A DNA stretch of 59,037 nt. It comes from Pseudanabaena sp. UWO311 (GTDB lineage Bacteria; Cyanobacteriota; Cyanobacteriia; Pseudanabaenales; Pseudanabaenaceae). Location: NCBI RefSeq assembly GCF_006937785.1, contig NZ_SJEE01000033.1:1-59037 (forward strand), given 5' to 3'. Below are positions 42,666 through 52,145 of this stretch, in pieces. A model generated the notes under the pieces. That model was not told where the DNA came from and made no database searches. It saw nothing but the letters and a program-made list of their open reading frames with translations. The translations under genes and the position numbers were made by a program. Numbering within the stretch: the first letter of the stretch is position 1; each line of letters begins with the position of its first letter.

Positions 42666-45326
42666 CTATGTAATCTCTATGCCTTTTAATCGTGGAGGTA
42701 ATTCGACTGTAAATGTTGAACCTTGATTAACTACACTTTCCACAGAAATTGTGCCGCCCATTAACAAAACAAGCTGCTCGGTAATCGCTAAACCTAGCCC
42801 AGTCCCACCATGTTTTCTTGTGGAGGATTGATCGACTTGACGGAATTGTTCAAAAATTGTGCGCTGGAACTCAGGCTCAATACCAATACCTGTATCGCGC
42901 ACTGAGATGAGAATATTTGATGTCGCGAAAGGAGAAATCTGCACTTCTTCGTTAGATGGATTGCTGGGATCTGTAGTTATCTCAGATGCAGACATTTCTA
43001 TACCTGTATTTGGTGTTTTCGCATATGTTAGCTCCACACAAACTTCGCCATCATCCGTGAATTTAATCGCATTAGAAACTAAGTTGGTAATCACCTGCTT
43101 GATCCGAATCGAGTCATGATAGATCGCACAAGTACCAATATGATTTTCAAATATAAAATTGAGAGATTTGATGGTGGCTAGTGGTTGTAGGCTTTCACAG
43201 GTATGGTGAATTAATTCATCAAGGTTAAAAATTTCTGGATGAGCTTCCATCTTACCTGCTTCAATTTTTGACAGGTCGAGAATATCGTTAATCAAATCCA
43301 GTAGATTTTTGCCATTGCGTAGGATTCTCTCCACCATGTCAACTTGGCTTGATGAGAGCGTATCAAGGCGTTGACGCAATAGCACTTGAGAAAACCCAAT
43401 AATCGCGTTCATCGGAGTACGTAGTTCATGACTCATATTCGCCAAGAACTGACTCTTAAGCTGGGTTGCTTCCAATAATTGAGCATTTTGAGCTTCGATT
43501 TGGTTAATTAATTGAGCATTACCGATCGCGATCGCAGCTTGCACTCCAAAAGAAGCCAATAGATTCAAATCTTCACGAGAACTGGCTCTCTCTAATTGGA
43601 CATGCCCAATTGCTAATACTCCCAAGCGTCCAGAACGACTAGACTCAATGGGCACACACAAAGCACTCTTAACTGGTAGATCCTCAATGAGATGTGATTC
43701 CCCTGCCTTAATCTCGATGGGAATTCCTTCTTTAAATACCTGTGCAATCAGATTTTGAGCCTCCAAAGCAAAGGATTCTTGCAGTGGGAAATTCTCTGGC
43801 AAGCCTTTTGCGGCTGATAGCGTTAGTCGATTCTCTTTAGGGTTGTAGAGAGCAATCACACATATATCTGCCCACATGATCGCATCACAAGTTGCCTCCA
43901 CCACTGACTCCAAGAGAACATCAAGATCTTGCAACTGTTGGTTAATTAAGTTAGTGAGACGTTGCAAAATACTCATTCGCTTTTGCTGCTCGATCATGAT
44001 TTTATTTGTCTCTTGCAGCACCTTATCGCGATAACGCTGCTCCGTGACATCTCGTAAAATCATCACACTGCCAATCAGTTCTGATTCAGTACCAACCAAC
44101 GGTGCAGCTTTAGTACTGAGAATGATTTCATTGCCCTCAGGCGGACGTAAAACCACTTGATCTTCCACAACTTCCCCTGTGGACATGGCGCGAAAAACCA
44201 CCAGATTGGCTAAGTCCACAGGTTCGCCATCCTGATGTCTGATGTCAAACTGTTTAACAATCTCTTCCATGGATTTCGCAATTACTGGTGATGCGGCTAC
44301 ACCAGCATTTACAGCATTAAAGCTGAGAATTTTACGCCCTGCGGAGTTGATTTTGAGAATCCGCCCTGCTGGATCGCTTAGTAATACGCCATCGGCAAGC
44401 TGCTCAAACACAGTAGTTAATTCCTCACGCTGACGCGCGATCGTTTCAATACTCTGAGCATTGCTAATTGCTGTAGCAAGGCGACGACCAATGGATTGAA
44501 GAATGTTGCGCCCTCGATCTGAAAGCGGGGTAAGACTTCCCAAAAACAGCACTCCCACAAGACTACTTCTGAGCATCAGAGGGTAAGCCGAGAGACTTTG
44601 AGGTAATAAATCTCCCACAGGAGTCCGATAAACCAGAGTTTGTCCTTTGAGGCGATCGCCTTCCCAAATAATCGCTTCTTGTAGTTGTCCAGCTTGACCA
44701 ACAATGCCTTCGCCAAGGGTGATTTCCGTTAATGCTTGACTAGTTTTATAGCCCCATTCGGCAGCTAATATTAGACATCCGTCAGGACGTGAGGTTGGAA
44801 TTTCCCAAAGGTAAATGCTACCGAGTTGTGCGCCCGTAAGTTTACAAATTTCTTCTAAACTTGCCTTGATTAATTTGTATTGATCGGTAGTGTTGACTAA
44901 AACGCGATCGAGGGACTGTAGCGCAAACTGAATATCACGGGCTTCTAAGGTGGCGGTTTTACTTTCGAGATGCGCCGCCATACGATTAAATACCTTAGCA
45001 AATTCTCCAATTTCATCAGCTCGATTTAATTGCGATCGCGCTGACAAATTGCCTGTAGTTATTTCTTCGGCAGTTTCTGCTAGCTCTGTCAGTGGTGGCT
45101 GAATGCTTCGCACAATCGATAAAGCTACAAATAGACCAGAACCTAATCCCGTTGATAGAATCACGATCGCGAGCCATGTAGTAAAGGATTCTAGTTCAGG
45201 TGTACCTTGTTGGATATGCAGTAACAAGATCAATGTGGCTGTGGCTAGTAGGGAGATACTAGTGGTGAGTCCAAAAATCAAGCGATTGACTAAACTTTCA
45301 CGGCGGGGCAGGTTGGCATTGGTCAT
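42666..45326 (-). CDS. sensor histidine kinase (HAMP-GAF-PAS-GAF-HisKA-HATPase)
   Basis: 886 residues. Two transmembrane helices (about 14-36 and 46-70) with only a short loop, so sensing is probably cytoplasmic. HAMP about 68-122; GAF about 138-295; PAS about 300-425 (FEQLADGVLLSDPAGRIL ... RDVTEQR); second GAF about 450-610; HisKA with phospho-His in SHELRTPMNAIIGFSQVLL near 640; HATPase_c with N box SNAIKFTDDG, DTGIGI and GGTGLGLAI near 760-855. An acidic insertion of about 30 residues lies between N and G1 boxes. No receiver domain and no adjacent response regulator, an orphan kinase. Confidence 0.92.
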   Translation of the reverse strand: MTNANLPRRESLVNRLIFGLTTSISLLATATLILLLHIQQGTPELESFTTWLAIVILSTGLGSGLFVALSIVRSIQPPLTELAETAEEITTGNLSARSQLNRADEIGEFAKVFNRMAAHLESKTATLEARDIQFALQSLDRVLVNTTDQYKLIKASLEEICKLTGAQLGSIYLWEIPTSRPDGCLILAAEWGYKTSQALTEITLGEGIVGQAGQLQEAIIWEGDRLKGQTLVYRTPVGDLLPQSLSAYPLMLRSSLVGVLFLGSLTPLSDRGRNILQSIGRRLATAISNAQSIETIARQREELTTVFEQLADGVLLSDPAGRILKINSAGRKILSFNAVNAGVAASPVIAKSMEEIVKQFDIRHQDGEPVDLANLVVFRAMSTGEVVEDQVVLRPPEGNEIILSTKAAPLVGTESELIGSVMILRDVTEQRYRDKVLQETNKIMIEQQKRMSILQRLTNLINQQLQDLDVLLESVVEATCDAIMWADICVIALYNPKENRLTLSAAKGLPENFPLQESFALEAQNLIAQVFKEGIPIEIKAGESHLIEDLPVKSALCVPIESSRSGRLGVLAIGHVQLERASSREDLNLLASFGVQAAIAIGNAQLINQIEAQNAQLLEATQLKSQFLANMSHELRTPMNAIIGFSQVLLRQRLDTLSSSQVDMVERILRNGKNLLDLINDILDLSKIEAGKMEAHPEIFNLDELIHHTCESLQPLATIKSLNFIFENHIGTCAIYHDSIRIKQVITNLVSNAIKFTDDGEVCVELTYAKTPNTGIEMSASEITTDPSNPSNEEVQISPFATSNILISVRDTGIGIEPEFQRTIFEQFRQVDQSSTRKHGGTGLGLAITEQLVLLMGGTISVESVVNQGSTFTVELPPRLKGIEIT

Positions 45327-45406
45327 GAGGCTTTAGTTTAGTTTGGCGATCTAATCTGATTTTAGTACTTTTAGTGAAGTTGCTTGAATGCGATCGTCCA
45401 AGAATA

Positions 45407-45522
45407 TATAGCAATGTAAGGTTTGCTTAGGACATAAAACCCAAGTAAGTGAAGGCGGCACTTCGTGCCGCCTTCACTTACTTGGGTTTTGATTTGTCCT
45501 AGCTATCTCTTACATTGCTATA
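45407..45522. mobile_element. 116-bp palindromic MITE-like element with complete ends
   Basis: Perfect terminal inverted repeat TATAGCAATGTAAG / CTTACATTGCTATA; inner flanks GGACATAAAACCC and GGGTTTTGATTTGTCC; central stem 45436-45490 AAAACCCAAGTAAGTGAAGG with mirror arm around TTC. This is the most complete copy of the AAACCC palindrome family and defines its borders. Non-coding. Confidence 0.78.
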
Positions 45523-45532
45523 GCTCAATCCT

Positions 45533-45757
45533 CTATTGAGAGAGACTTTCAATTGCTAATTTATAATCCCTAAGTTCTTGGTAAGTAATACCCAGATTGC
45601 CAAGCACAGTTACTTCTCCAATAGGATCGCCAATTTCTCTTGCAATTGTTAGCTGTTGTAAGTAGAAGTCTAGATGATAATAATGTAAATTTGCTTGATG
45701 GATAGGCGATCGCACTGACAAATACTTATCGCCTCCATCAAGAGCTTTTGCTTTCAA
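45533..45757 (-). pseudogene. TPR protein remnant
   Basis: 74 codons encoding about one and a half tetratricopeptide repeats (LTIAREIGDPIGEVTVLGNLGITYQELRDYKLAIESL), the form found in large CHAT/TPR proteins. It ends in a stop 11 bp from the MITE-like element at 45407-45522 and has no proper start: the frame is open into the DUF1993 gene and begins at a TTG. It looks like a fragment left after deletion. Confidence 0.6.
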
Positions 45758-45762
45758 GTCAA

Positions 45763-46272
45763 TTATTGAGGAGCACCCAAGAAATCACGCTTGCCTAGCT
45801 CAACACCGCAATGCCTGAGAATGTCATAGGCAGTTGCCACATGGAAATAGACATTTGGCAAAATGAAGAACAGTAAATAGGCTTGTCCTGCAAAAGTCAT
45901 TGTTTCTTTACCCATAGGTAAAGTGATTACTTTTTCTTCAGAACCATCAATCTGTTCGGGAGTGAAAGACTCGATGAATGTAAGTACATTCTTAAGCCGA
46001 TCGCATAGTTCCGCAAACGTAGTTTCCTTATCTTCTAATGCTGGTGCTTCAGTACCCGCCAACCTTGCTACACCACGTCTAGCAATATCCGAAGCAATTT
46101 GCACTTGACGGCTGAGCGGCAACATATCGGGATACAAGCGACTCGCTATAAGCACAGCGGGATCGATTTTTTTTGCTTCAGCATGAGCCGCTCCCTTTTC
46201 TAAAATGGCGACTAAATTATTCAGCGATCGCACTAGGGAAGGAACTGCAACCTGATACATAGAAATGGACAT
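45763..46272 (-). CDS. DUF1993 family protein
   Basis: 169 residues, helical DinB-like four-helix bundle. Recognisable DUF1993 features: start SMYQVAVPSLVRSLNNL, KIDPAVLIASRLYPDMLPLSRQVQIASD near 40-67, and FILPNVYFHVATAYDILRHCGVELGKRDFLG near 135-165. GGAG is 8 bases before the ATG. Family of unknown function. Probably monocistronic. Confidence 0.88.
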   Translation of the reverse strand: MSISMYQVAVPSLVRSLNNLVAILEKGAAHAEAKKIDPAVLIASRLYPDMLPLSRQVQIASDIARRGVARLAGTEAPALEDKETTFAELCDRLKNVLTFIESFTPEQIDGSEEKVITLPMGKETMTFAGQAYLLFFILPNVYFHVATAYDILRHCGVELGKRDFLGAPQ

Positions 46273-46375
46273 TAATAATTCTCCAGATTCTTAAAAAATT
46301 AATCTTTGTTACTTGCATATCACTATAACTGATTGCGACTTTTTTGAATTCACCTTAAGGCACTACAAAAAACTC

Positions 46376-46927
46376 TTAGTGCGATCGCTCAAACAAGGCA
46401 ACCCACAAACGACGTGAGCCAATTTGGGAGCTGTAAAACAAAAGATCGATTAATAGTTTTAAGGCTAAGCGCTGGATCTCTTCAGGTTTAGCTTGCTCCT
46501 CCTCAGCCATCCGCTCTTGATACAGACTATTAAAGCGATCAAGATAATCACCCAAGATAGGTTCGCGGTGAGGCGTACGCTTTAGAGCTGTACATTTCTC
46601 TAACTGAGCAACCGCATTACGGATTGGAAATTGTTGCTGTGCGGCAAGCGTACAACTAATTAAAGTCATAGCCCTCGCCTCATCAACATCTAGCTTCTTG
46701 CGCCCCTTGCCCTTGCGTAAGGGGCTAGCCTGCCGCAAGCGCCATAACGTAATGCGATCGCTTAAAATCTCTTCAAATCCTAGCTTTTCGGCGACCGCCA
46801 ACATTTCATCGGAACCAAGTCCCGTCAATGATTCTAAGGCAAGTAGCACTAAATCCAAATGCGCCTTGATGGCCTGCAATTGAGGCAAATCTGGGTTTTC
46901 AAAGGATGGCGCAGGATTGGAGGTCAT
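46376..46927 (-). CDS. DUF3038 protein
   Basis: 183 residues, all-helical, with DLPQLQAIKAHLDLVLLALESLTGLGSDEM near 13-42 and SPLRKGKGRKKLDVDEARAMTLISC near 88-112, matching DUF3038, a cyanobacterial family. The ATG overlaps the stop of the Ycf46-type gene (ATGA), so the two are translationally coupled and probably act together. Function unknown. Confidence 0.85.
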   Translation of the reverse strand: MTSNPAPSFENPDLPQLQAIKAHLDLVLLALESLTGLGSDEMLAVAEKLGFEEILSDRITLWRLRQASPLRKGKGRKKLDVDEARAMTLISCTLAAQQQFPIRNAVAQLEKCTALKRTPHREPILGDYLDRFNSLYQERMAEEEQAKPEEIQRLALKLLIDLLFYSSQIGSRRLWVALFERSH

Positions 46928-48573
46928 GAGTCAGAACTGGATTTAATTTGAGGTAAAGGTGGTAAAGGTAAAGGACGATGTTTACCTCTTGACTTGTCGT
47001 TTATGGCTTTAGTTGCATTATCCATCAAAGTAATATCACCTAATTTCGCACTTAATTTATCACTTGGGATATCAATTACTTCACCCCGTGAAGCACTCCG
47101 CGCTCTGCCTTGAGTTGCCCATGCTTGCATGAAGCTAATCTGTTCCCTAGCCGTACTTGCTAAGGGATAGGTTTCTGCGATCGCGCCTAAAATATCCTCA
47201 GTACTAACATCGCGCTGCTCATGGAAAGCTCGATACATACCTTCAACGATCGCCTGTTCAATTTCTGCGCCACTAAATTCTTTAGAAATTGCAGCCATTT
47301 GATCAATGTCGAAATTGCGCAATTCCATCGGACGAAAACGTTTCAAATGGAGCAAGAATATTTCTTTGCGTTCCTCATAGGTAGGTAGATTAATAAAGAA
47401 CAATTCATCAAATCGCCCTTTCCGCAATAATTCAGGTGGCAAAGCATGGATATTATTTGCTGTAGCAACGACAAATACGGGACTAGATTTTTCCTGCATC
47501 CATGTTAGTAGCGTTCCCAATACACGCTGACTGGTTCCCGAATCGCCTGTACTATTAGAGATACCTCCAAAAGCCTTATCGATTTCATCAATCCAGAGAA
47601 TACAAGGTGCAAGGGCTTCAGCTAGCTGAATCGTTTGGCGGGTACGGCTTTCAGACTGTCCGACCAAACTACCAAATAAGCGACCCACATCTAATCGTAA
47701 TAGTGGCAACCGCCAAAGATTAGCGATCGCCTTCGCACAGAGGCTCTTCCCTGTGCCTTGAATGCCTAGCAATAAAACACCGCGAGGATTCGGTAAGCCA
47801 AAGGCTCTTGCTTCGTCAGAAAAAGCTTGCTGACGCTGCATCAGCCAAAGTTTGAAATTATCTAATCCGCCAATGCTGTCTAGCGTTTCATTGGGTGTAA
47901 AAAATTCTAAAAACTCAGTTTGGCGAATCCGTTTTTGCTTCTCAATTAAAACCCGATCAATATCTGATTCATTGAGAAAATGTTTCTGCACTATTGATTT
48001 AGATAACGTATGGCAAATGCGATCGCGGGTCATACCCATGCAAGCTTTAATCAGTTGTTCAAGGCTATTACCTTGCATTCGCAACTGTTCAGGAGGAATC
48101 ATCTGTTCGATGATATTCCGAATTTCGGTATTTTCAGGTAATGGGAAATAGAGCACCGCTACTTGTTCTTCGAGTTCCGATGGCATCTCTAATAAAGGAC
48201 TCAACAGAATCAAAGTTTTCCGTGAATTGCGAAAACTTCGATAGAGATTGCGAAGTTGACGGACTAAAATCTCGTCGAGACGCTGTGAAGCTAATCGTCG
48301 ATGTAAATCTCGAAATACATAAATAGTCGCCGTTTGCCGATCGCTATTTTCAACAATTTGCAAAGCTTGCAGTAAATTGTTTTTAGCTTCTTGATTATGC
48401 TCAAAACCACGCACGAGATCGTAATAATGCATCTGACGAGGTGGACCACATTCTTGGGCAACTTGGGCGATCGCCTTTTCAGCACGCTCTTCTTCCCATG
48501 TCACGACATAAATAATCGGGCATTTAGCACGGATCAGTAAACTAAGTTCTTCTTTGAAATTGAGAGATTTCAT
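46924..48573 (-). CDS. ycf46: Ycf46-type AAA+ ATPase
   Basis: 549 residues. N-terminal domain about 1-245 (CPIIYVVTWEEERAEKAI; degenerate ATPase-like), then an AAA+ domain about 245-510 with Walker A LLLGIQGTGKSLCAK near 268-282, Walker B CILWIDEIDKAF near 322-333, sensor 1 VVATANN, and arginine finger region LLRKGRFDELFFI near 385-397. Basic, proline-rich tail. Homologous to plastid Ycf46 and cyanobacterial proteins tied to stress response and inorganic-carbon/photosynthesis regulation. Coupled to DUF3038 downstream; a terminator-like hairpin lies upstream. Confidence 0.9.
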   Translation of the reverse strand: MKSLNFKEELSLLIRAKCPIIYVVTWEEERAEKAIAQVAQECGPPRQMHYYDLVRGFEHNQEAKNNLLQALQIVENSDRQTATIYVFRDLHRRLASQRLDEILVRQLRNLYRSFRNSRKTLILLSPLLEMPSELEEQVAVLYFPLPENTEIRNIIEQMIPPEQLRMQGNSLEQLIKACMGMTRDRICHTLSKSIVQKHFLNESDIDRVLIEKQKRIRQTEFLEFFTPNETLDSIGGLDNFKLWLMQRQQAFSDEARAFGLPNPRGVLLLGIQGTGKSLCAKAIANLWRLPLLRLDVGRLFGSLVGQSESRTRQTIQLAEALAPCILWIDEIDKAFGGISNSTGDSGTSQRVLGTLLTWMQEKSSPVFVVATANNIHALPPELLRKGRFDELFFINLPTYEERKEIFLLHLKRFRPMELRNFDIDQMAAISKEFSGAEIEQAIVEGMYRAFHEQRDVSTEDILGAIAETYPLASTAREQISFMQAWATQGRARSASRGEVIDIPSDKLSAKLGDITLMDNATKAINDKSRGKHRPLPLPPLPQIKSSSDS

Positions 48574-48594
48574 GCACAGATGCCTTGGATTTAC

Positions 48595-48617
48595 AAAAAC
48601 TCGCTTAGCGAGTTTTT
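48595..48617 (-). terminator. hairpin between the 48641 gene and ycf46
   Basis: AAAAACTCGCTTAGCGAGTTTTT; terminator form on the minus strand, 24 bases after the 48641 gene and 22 bases before the ycf46 start, so the two may be only partly co-transcribed. Confidence 0.75.
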
Positions 48618-48640
48618 ATAGGGGGTTTAAATAAATAATT

Positions 48641-49381
48641 TTAGAAGAAATCGTCATTTGCTGCCTGTCGATGTGGTGTTGGTAGCGATTTTAAATGACT
48701 GAGAAATTGTAACAGCTCATCATTGGTTAATTGCTGACGTGACTTTTTATCAAAAGTCCTTACCAAATAATCGCGACCCTGTGTTTTAGTCCAACTTAGC
48801 CGCTCCATCTCCACATCGATTTTAGAAATTGCGTCTGATAGATCAACAGGCTCAGGCGAAATTTGAGGAGCTGAGGACTTGCTCGGTGCAGTCATTTCCG
48901 TCGGATGCGATAAAGAAGATAACGCTACATCAGCTTCGGGTAAATAATCATTCCCTCCATATTCAGTGGCATAGTCTATGGCTGACTCGGCATGAATGGT
49001 CTGCATCGTATGTGTCGTGGGGGAATCATTATGCTCAGTCATCTGACCCGATCCACCCGCCCCTAATGTATTAAAGTTAGCTGATGGGAGAGAGTTGATC
49101 GCTGACTCCCGCGATACTTGCGTTAACATCGGTGATCGCCCTCCATAATTGCCGTAGTTATGATCAAAACTATTGTCGAAGGCAAGCCCCGCGATCGCAA
49201 GAGCGCGTTTTACAGCCCGATCTTCAGCTATTTCGAGATCGCTATCTACAGCCGTAGCCGTACCCATGATCGCATCTCCTTCAGAGACGATCGCCCTAAA
49301 AGCATGAAGCCCATCTATTTTAGGTAGCATCTCTGTCTGGATACGACCTTGAGGATATTGAGAGCGAAACTGGGCGAACAT
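48641..49381 (-). CDS. conserved hypothetical protein with two conserved ends
   Basis: 246 residues from the ATG at 49381 (MFAQFRSQYPQG). The N-terminal 70 residues (GDAIMGTATAVDSDLEIAEDRAVKRALAIAG) look like a small beta-beta-alpha domain, as in short DNA/RNA-annealing or substrate-sensing folds. Residues 75-185 are low complexity. The C-terminal 55 (ISKIDVEMERLSWTKTQGRDYLVRTFDKKSRQQLTNDELLQFLSHL) form a helical domain seen repeatedly at the ends of cyanobacterial proteins. Gene order hypothetical-Ycf46-DUF3038 recalls the stress-responsive slr0373-slr0374-slr0376 operon of Synechocystis; equivalence is a guess. Confidence 0.7.
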   Translation of the reverse strand: MFAQFRSQYPQGRIQTEMLPKIDGLHAFRAIVSEGDAIMGTATAVDSDLEIAEDRAVKRALAIAGLAFDNSFDHNYGNYGGRSPMLTQVSRESAINSLPSANFNTLGAGGSGQMTEHNDSPTTHTMQTIHAESAIDYATEYGGNDYLPEADVALSSLSHPTEMTAPSKSSAPQISPEPVDLSDAISKIDVEMERLSWTKTQGRDYLVRTFDKKSRQQLTNDELLQFLSHLKSLPTPHRQAANDDFF

Positions 49382-49475
49382 AAATAGGTACAAAATCAAT
49401 TTTTTGAGGAGATAATCTGCAAAACAGAAAGTATCTTATAGCAGTTTTTCAACCAGTATATCTAGCAAACTTATT

Positions 49476-49527
49476 AGTATAAAAGCTAGTAGCAGCACTA
49501 CGCGCTGCTGCTACTAGCTTTTATACT
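49476..49527. repeat. 52-bp palindrome, terminator-like
   Basis: AGTATAAAAGCTAGTAGCAG CA with mirror arm and central CTACG, just after the HD-GYP stop (49534, minus strand). Confidence 0.8.
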
Positions 49528-49533
49528 TTTTAT

Positions 49534-51204
49534 CTAGGTATCAAAAAAGTAAGCAAAAGGAGGTGTGTAACCAGGAATCTTATTTTCATCTACTTCATCA
49601 ATCTGATCGGGATCAAGATATTCATTGGCGTAGCGCAAATAAACTTTTTCGCTGACAAATAAATCAAATAAATCAGGGTCAATATGGTTACCCTGCTTCA
49701 TTTTACCGAGGATTTGCAGGCATTCTGTCAAAGTTTTACCTTTTTTGTATGGGCGATCTTTAGCACTAAGCGCTTCAAAAATGTCGGCTATTCCCATCAT
49801 TCTTGCAGGTAAAGACATTTGTTCGCGGGTTAGACCTTTTGGATAGCCTTTACCATCCATGCGTTCATGGTGACCGCCAGCATATTCTGGTACACGACGC
49901 AGATTGCGCGGATAAGGAAGTTTCTCAAGCATTTCGATTGTGACCACAATGTGATCATTAATCGTCTTGCGCTCCTCTGCTGTAAGTGTTCCTCTAGAAA
50001 TATTCAGGTTGTACACTTCATCATCAGTCAAGAAATTTACCTCCGCACCTTTAGGATCAATCCAGCGATAGGTGGCAATTATTTGCAAGCGCTCTTTATA
50101 CTCATCACTCATAAATTCTCCCCCAATATTACAAATGCGGAGAAAATCTTGATCGCTAGAGTATTGGGCAAGTTTTTGCTGAAATGCTTCTTCCAACTCA
50201 GGAATGACGGTGAGGTTACCAGACTCGATCGCAGCCATTTTTTGATTGAGAAAACTAATTTCAGCATCCCGCTTTAATATTTCAAAGCGAGTATTGATTA
50301 AGTGAATACGATCAAAAATTGTTTCTAATTTCGTGGCTTTATCGATCACATGCACTGGAGTGGTGACCTTACCACAATCATGGAGTAGCCCAGCAATTTT
50401 CAGTTCGTAACGTTCATCTTCATCTAATTCAAAATCCTTAAAAATGCCATAATCAGCTTTGCAAGCAGCATCTGCGATCATCATCGTCAAGGTGGGGACA
50501 CGTCGGCAGTGAGCACCATTGTAGGGCGATTTTTTGTCGATCGCTTCAGACATGAGATTAATAAATGACTCAAACAATTCGCGAAACTGACCGATCAATT
50601 TGTTGTTAGTTAAGGCGATCGCGGCTTGGGATGCTAAAGACTCGCCGATGCGCTGAGAGACCTTGGAAAATTCAATAATCTCATTGTCTTTAGAGCCTTT
50701 CGCATTGATTAGTTGCAACACCCCAATCAATTCATTCTCATGATTAAGCATGGGCAAAGTCAAAAATGACTTTGAGCGATAGCCCATTTTGATGTCAAAA
50801 GCTCTAGTTCCTGCAAAGTCAAAGCCATCAGCAACATAGGCATCAGGGATATTGATCGTTTTTTTATACAAAGCAGCATGAGCTGCCACCATTGTATTGT
50901 TGGGATTGCCTGCCTCATCATAGAGAGGCAAAGCGGGAAAAGGGATTGGCTCTCCAAGTTTTGCGCCCATCATGATCCCAAGTGAGTCATTCATGATGAT
51001 TTCAAATTGGAGATATCTTTTATCTTCAGTTGCCAGATATAGTGTCCCACCATCAGCATTTAAGATGGTTTTTGCCCCCCTCAAAATCATCTCTAACAAT
51101 TTGGGCGTATTTTTTTCTGCCGAGAGGGCAATGCCGATCTCATTTAGCTTTTCGATTAGTTCAAAGGATTCTGTTTTAGTATCGCCCATGTCCATAGTTT
51201 GCAT
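49534..51204 (-). CDS. GAF and HD-GYP domain protein
   Basis: 556 residues. GAF domain about 15-205 (KLLEMILRGAKTILNADGGTLYL; NDSLGIMMG; VLQLINAK). Metal-dependent phosphohydrolase of the HD-GYP class about 210-530: GAHCRRVP, LHDCGKVTTP near 274-283 (HD), then an insertion of about 120 residues, then the second half GGHHERMDGKGYPKGL near 447-462. The usual HHExxDGxGYP reads HHERMDGKGYP, so the GYP signature is intact. HD-GYP enzymes hydrolyse cyclic di-GMP or related dinucleotides; the insertion is also present in other cyanobacterial/deltaproteobacterial members. Upstream neighbours are two membrane-anchored genes on the same strand. Confidence 0.92.
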   Translation of the reverse strand: MQTMDMGDTKTESFELIEKLNEIGIALSAEKNTPKLLEMILRGAKTILNADGGTLYLATEDKRYLQFEIIMNDSLGIMMGAKLGEPIPFPALPLYDEAGNPNNTMVAAHAALYKKTINIPDAYVADGFDFAGTRAFDIKMGYRSKSFLTLPMLNHENELIGVLQLINAKGSKDNEIIEFSKVSQRIGESLASQAAIALTNNKLIGQFRELFESFINLMSEAIDKKSPYNGAHCRRVPTLTMMIADAACKADYGIFKDFELDEDERYELKIAGLLHDCGKVTTPVHVIDKATKLETIFDRIHLINTRFEILKRDAEISFLNQKMAAIESGNLTVIPELEEAFQQKLAQYSSDQDFLRICNIGGEFMSDEYKERLQIIATYRWIDPKGAEVNFLTDDEVYNLNISRGTLTAEERKTINDHIVVTIEMLEKLPYPRNLRRVPEYAGGHHERMDGKGYPKGLTREQMSLPARMMGIADIFEALSAKDRPYKKGKTLTECLQILGKMKQGNHIDPDLFDLFVSEKVYLRYANEYLDPDQIDEVDENKIPGYTPPFAYFFDT

Positions 51205-51259
51205 CCCTATTTGTCAACAGTGTCTTTATTGTGGAAATGTCATAAGGGGAATAGATTGG

Positions 51260-52066
51260 TTAATTTTGTTTGGGTTGATTAGGCTGGACCAATATTTTAG
51301 GTAAAGGTGGCAAACCATTTTTTTTCCAGAACTGTTGAAATTTTTGGGGCTGCGCTAGCCGCCATCCAAATAATAAGATCGCGACTAAAAATGTTGTTGC
51401 CAAACCAAATTTCACAAGATTTATTGCAATCTGTCCATAATTCGGGCTGACTTTTTGGTCGTCTTTTATTTTTTGTTCAGCATTAGAGCTTGAGCTTGAA
51501 GTGCCTAGATATATAGTATCGGTTTGACGTGGAAATTGATTAGTTGCTTCAGATATTTGTTTTTGGATTTGTTTTTGTAAATACTTGATTGACTGATGCA
51601 CAATTGGTGGTGCTTGATCGGTTCTAGACCATTGTCGGGCAACAGCGGAGGGGATAGCACATAAGTTCTCGGAGTCTAATTTCGCAATGCGATCGCGTAA
51701 AGATATTTCATCAGAAATTAAAACTACACATTGTGTTGGATGAGCATTCGCTACCCCAACTGCACTTTGAGCAACATTGATCATCAATCTTGCCTGTCGA
51801 CTGAGATTTTGAGTAGCTCCAATCACTAAGTCAGCATGTTTGGCTGTTAGGGTTGTAACTTGCCAGTTCAAATCTGACGAATTTTGAAATTGTTTTGCGT
51901 TTGACTCATTACCTTCGGCTTTACCATTCGCAATATTTTTAATTTCGATCGCTACAACTTCTGGCAAAAGACATTCCCCTAATTTTGCGATCGCCTGCCA
52001 AGTATTTGGATTAGTGGAGACAATGGCGCTAGTTTCAACAAGCAATAAGTAAGCAGATTTGGACAT
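51260..52066 (-). CDS. membrane-anchored PIN-like domain protein
   Basis: 268 residues from the ATG at 52066; the earlier in-frame start lies in a palindrome and is rejected. Residues 1-150 have the PIN-like layout: YLLLVETSAIVSTNP (position of first Asp taken by Glu), acidic VVAIEIKN, and CVVLISDEISLRDRI (Asp). Residues 150-215 polar; transmembrane helix about 221-243 (LVKFGLATTFLVAILLFGW); Pro-rich end. The acidic triad is imperfect, so nuclease activity is uncertain. Spaced 55 bp from the HD-GYP gene. Confidence 0.65.
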   Translation of the reverse strand: MSKSAYLLLVETSAIVSTNPNTWQAIAKLGECLLPEVVAIEIKNIANGKAEGNESNAKQFQNSSDLNWQVTTLTAKHADLVIGATQNLSRQARLMINVAQSAVGVANAHPTQCVVLISDEISLRDRIAKLDSENLCAIPSAVARQWSRTDQAPPIVHQSIKYLQKQIQKQISEATNQFPRQTDTIYLGTSSSSSNAEQKIKDDQKVSPNYGQIAINLVKFGLATTFLVAILLFGWRLAQPQKFQQFWKKNGLPPLPKILVQPNQPKQN

Positions 52067-52094
52067 AGCAAAATATAGACTGCAGAAACATGTA

Positions 52095-52136
52095 GATTCA
52101 GTGTGATGGCTGATCTCTGAGCCATCACACTGAATC
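52095..52136. repeat. palindrome between two minus-strand genes
   Basis: GATTCAGTGTGATGGCT / AGCCATCACACTGAATC with a small centre, 9 bases after the stop of the 52146 gene. Confidence 0.78.
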
Positions 52137-52145
52137 AAGAAAAAA

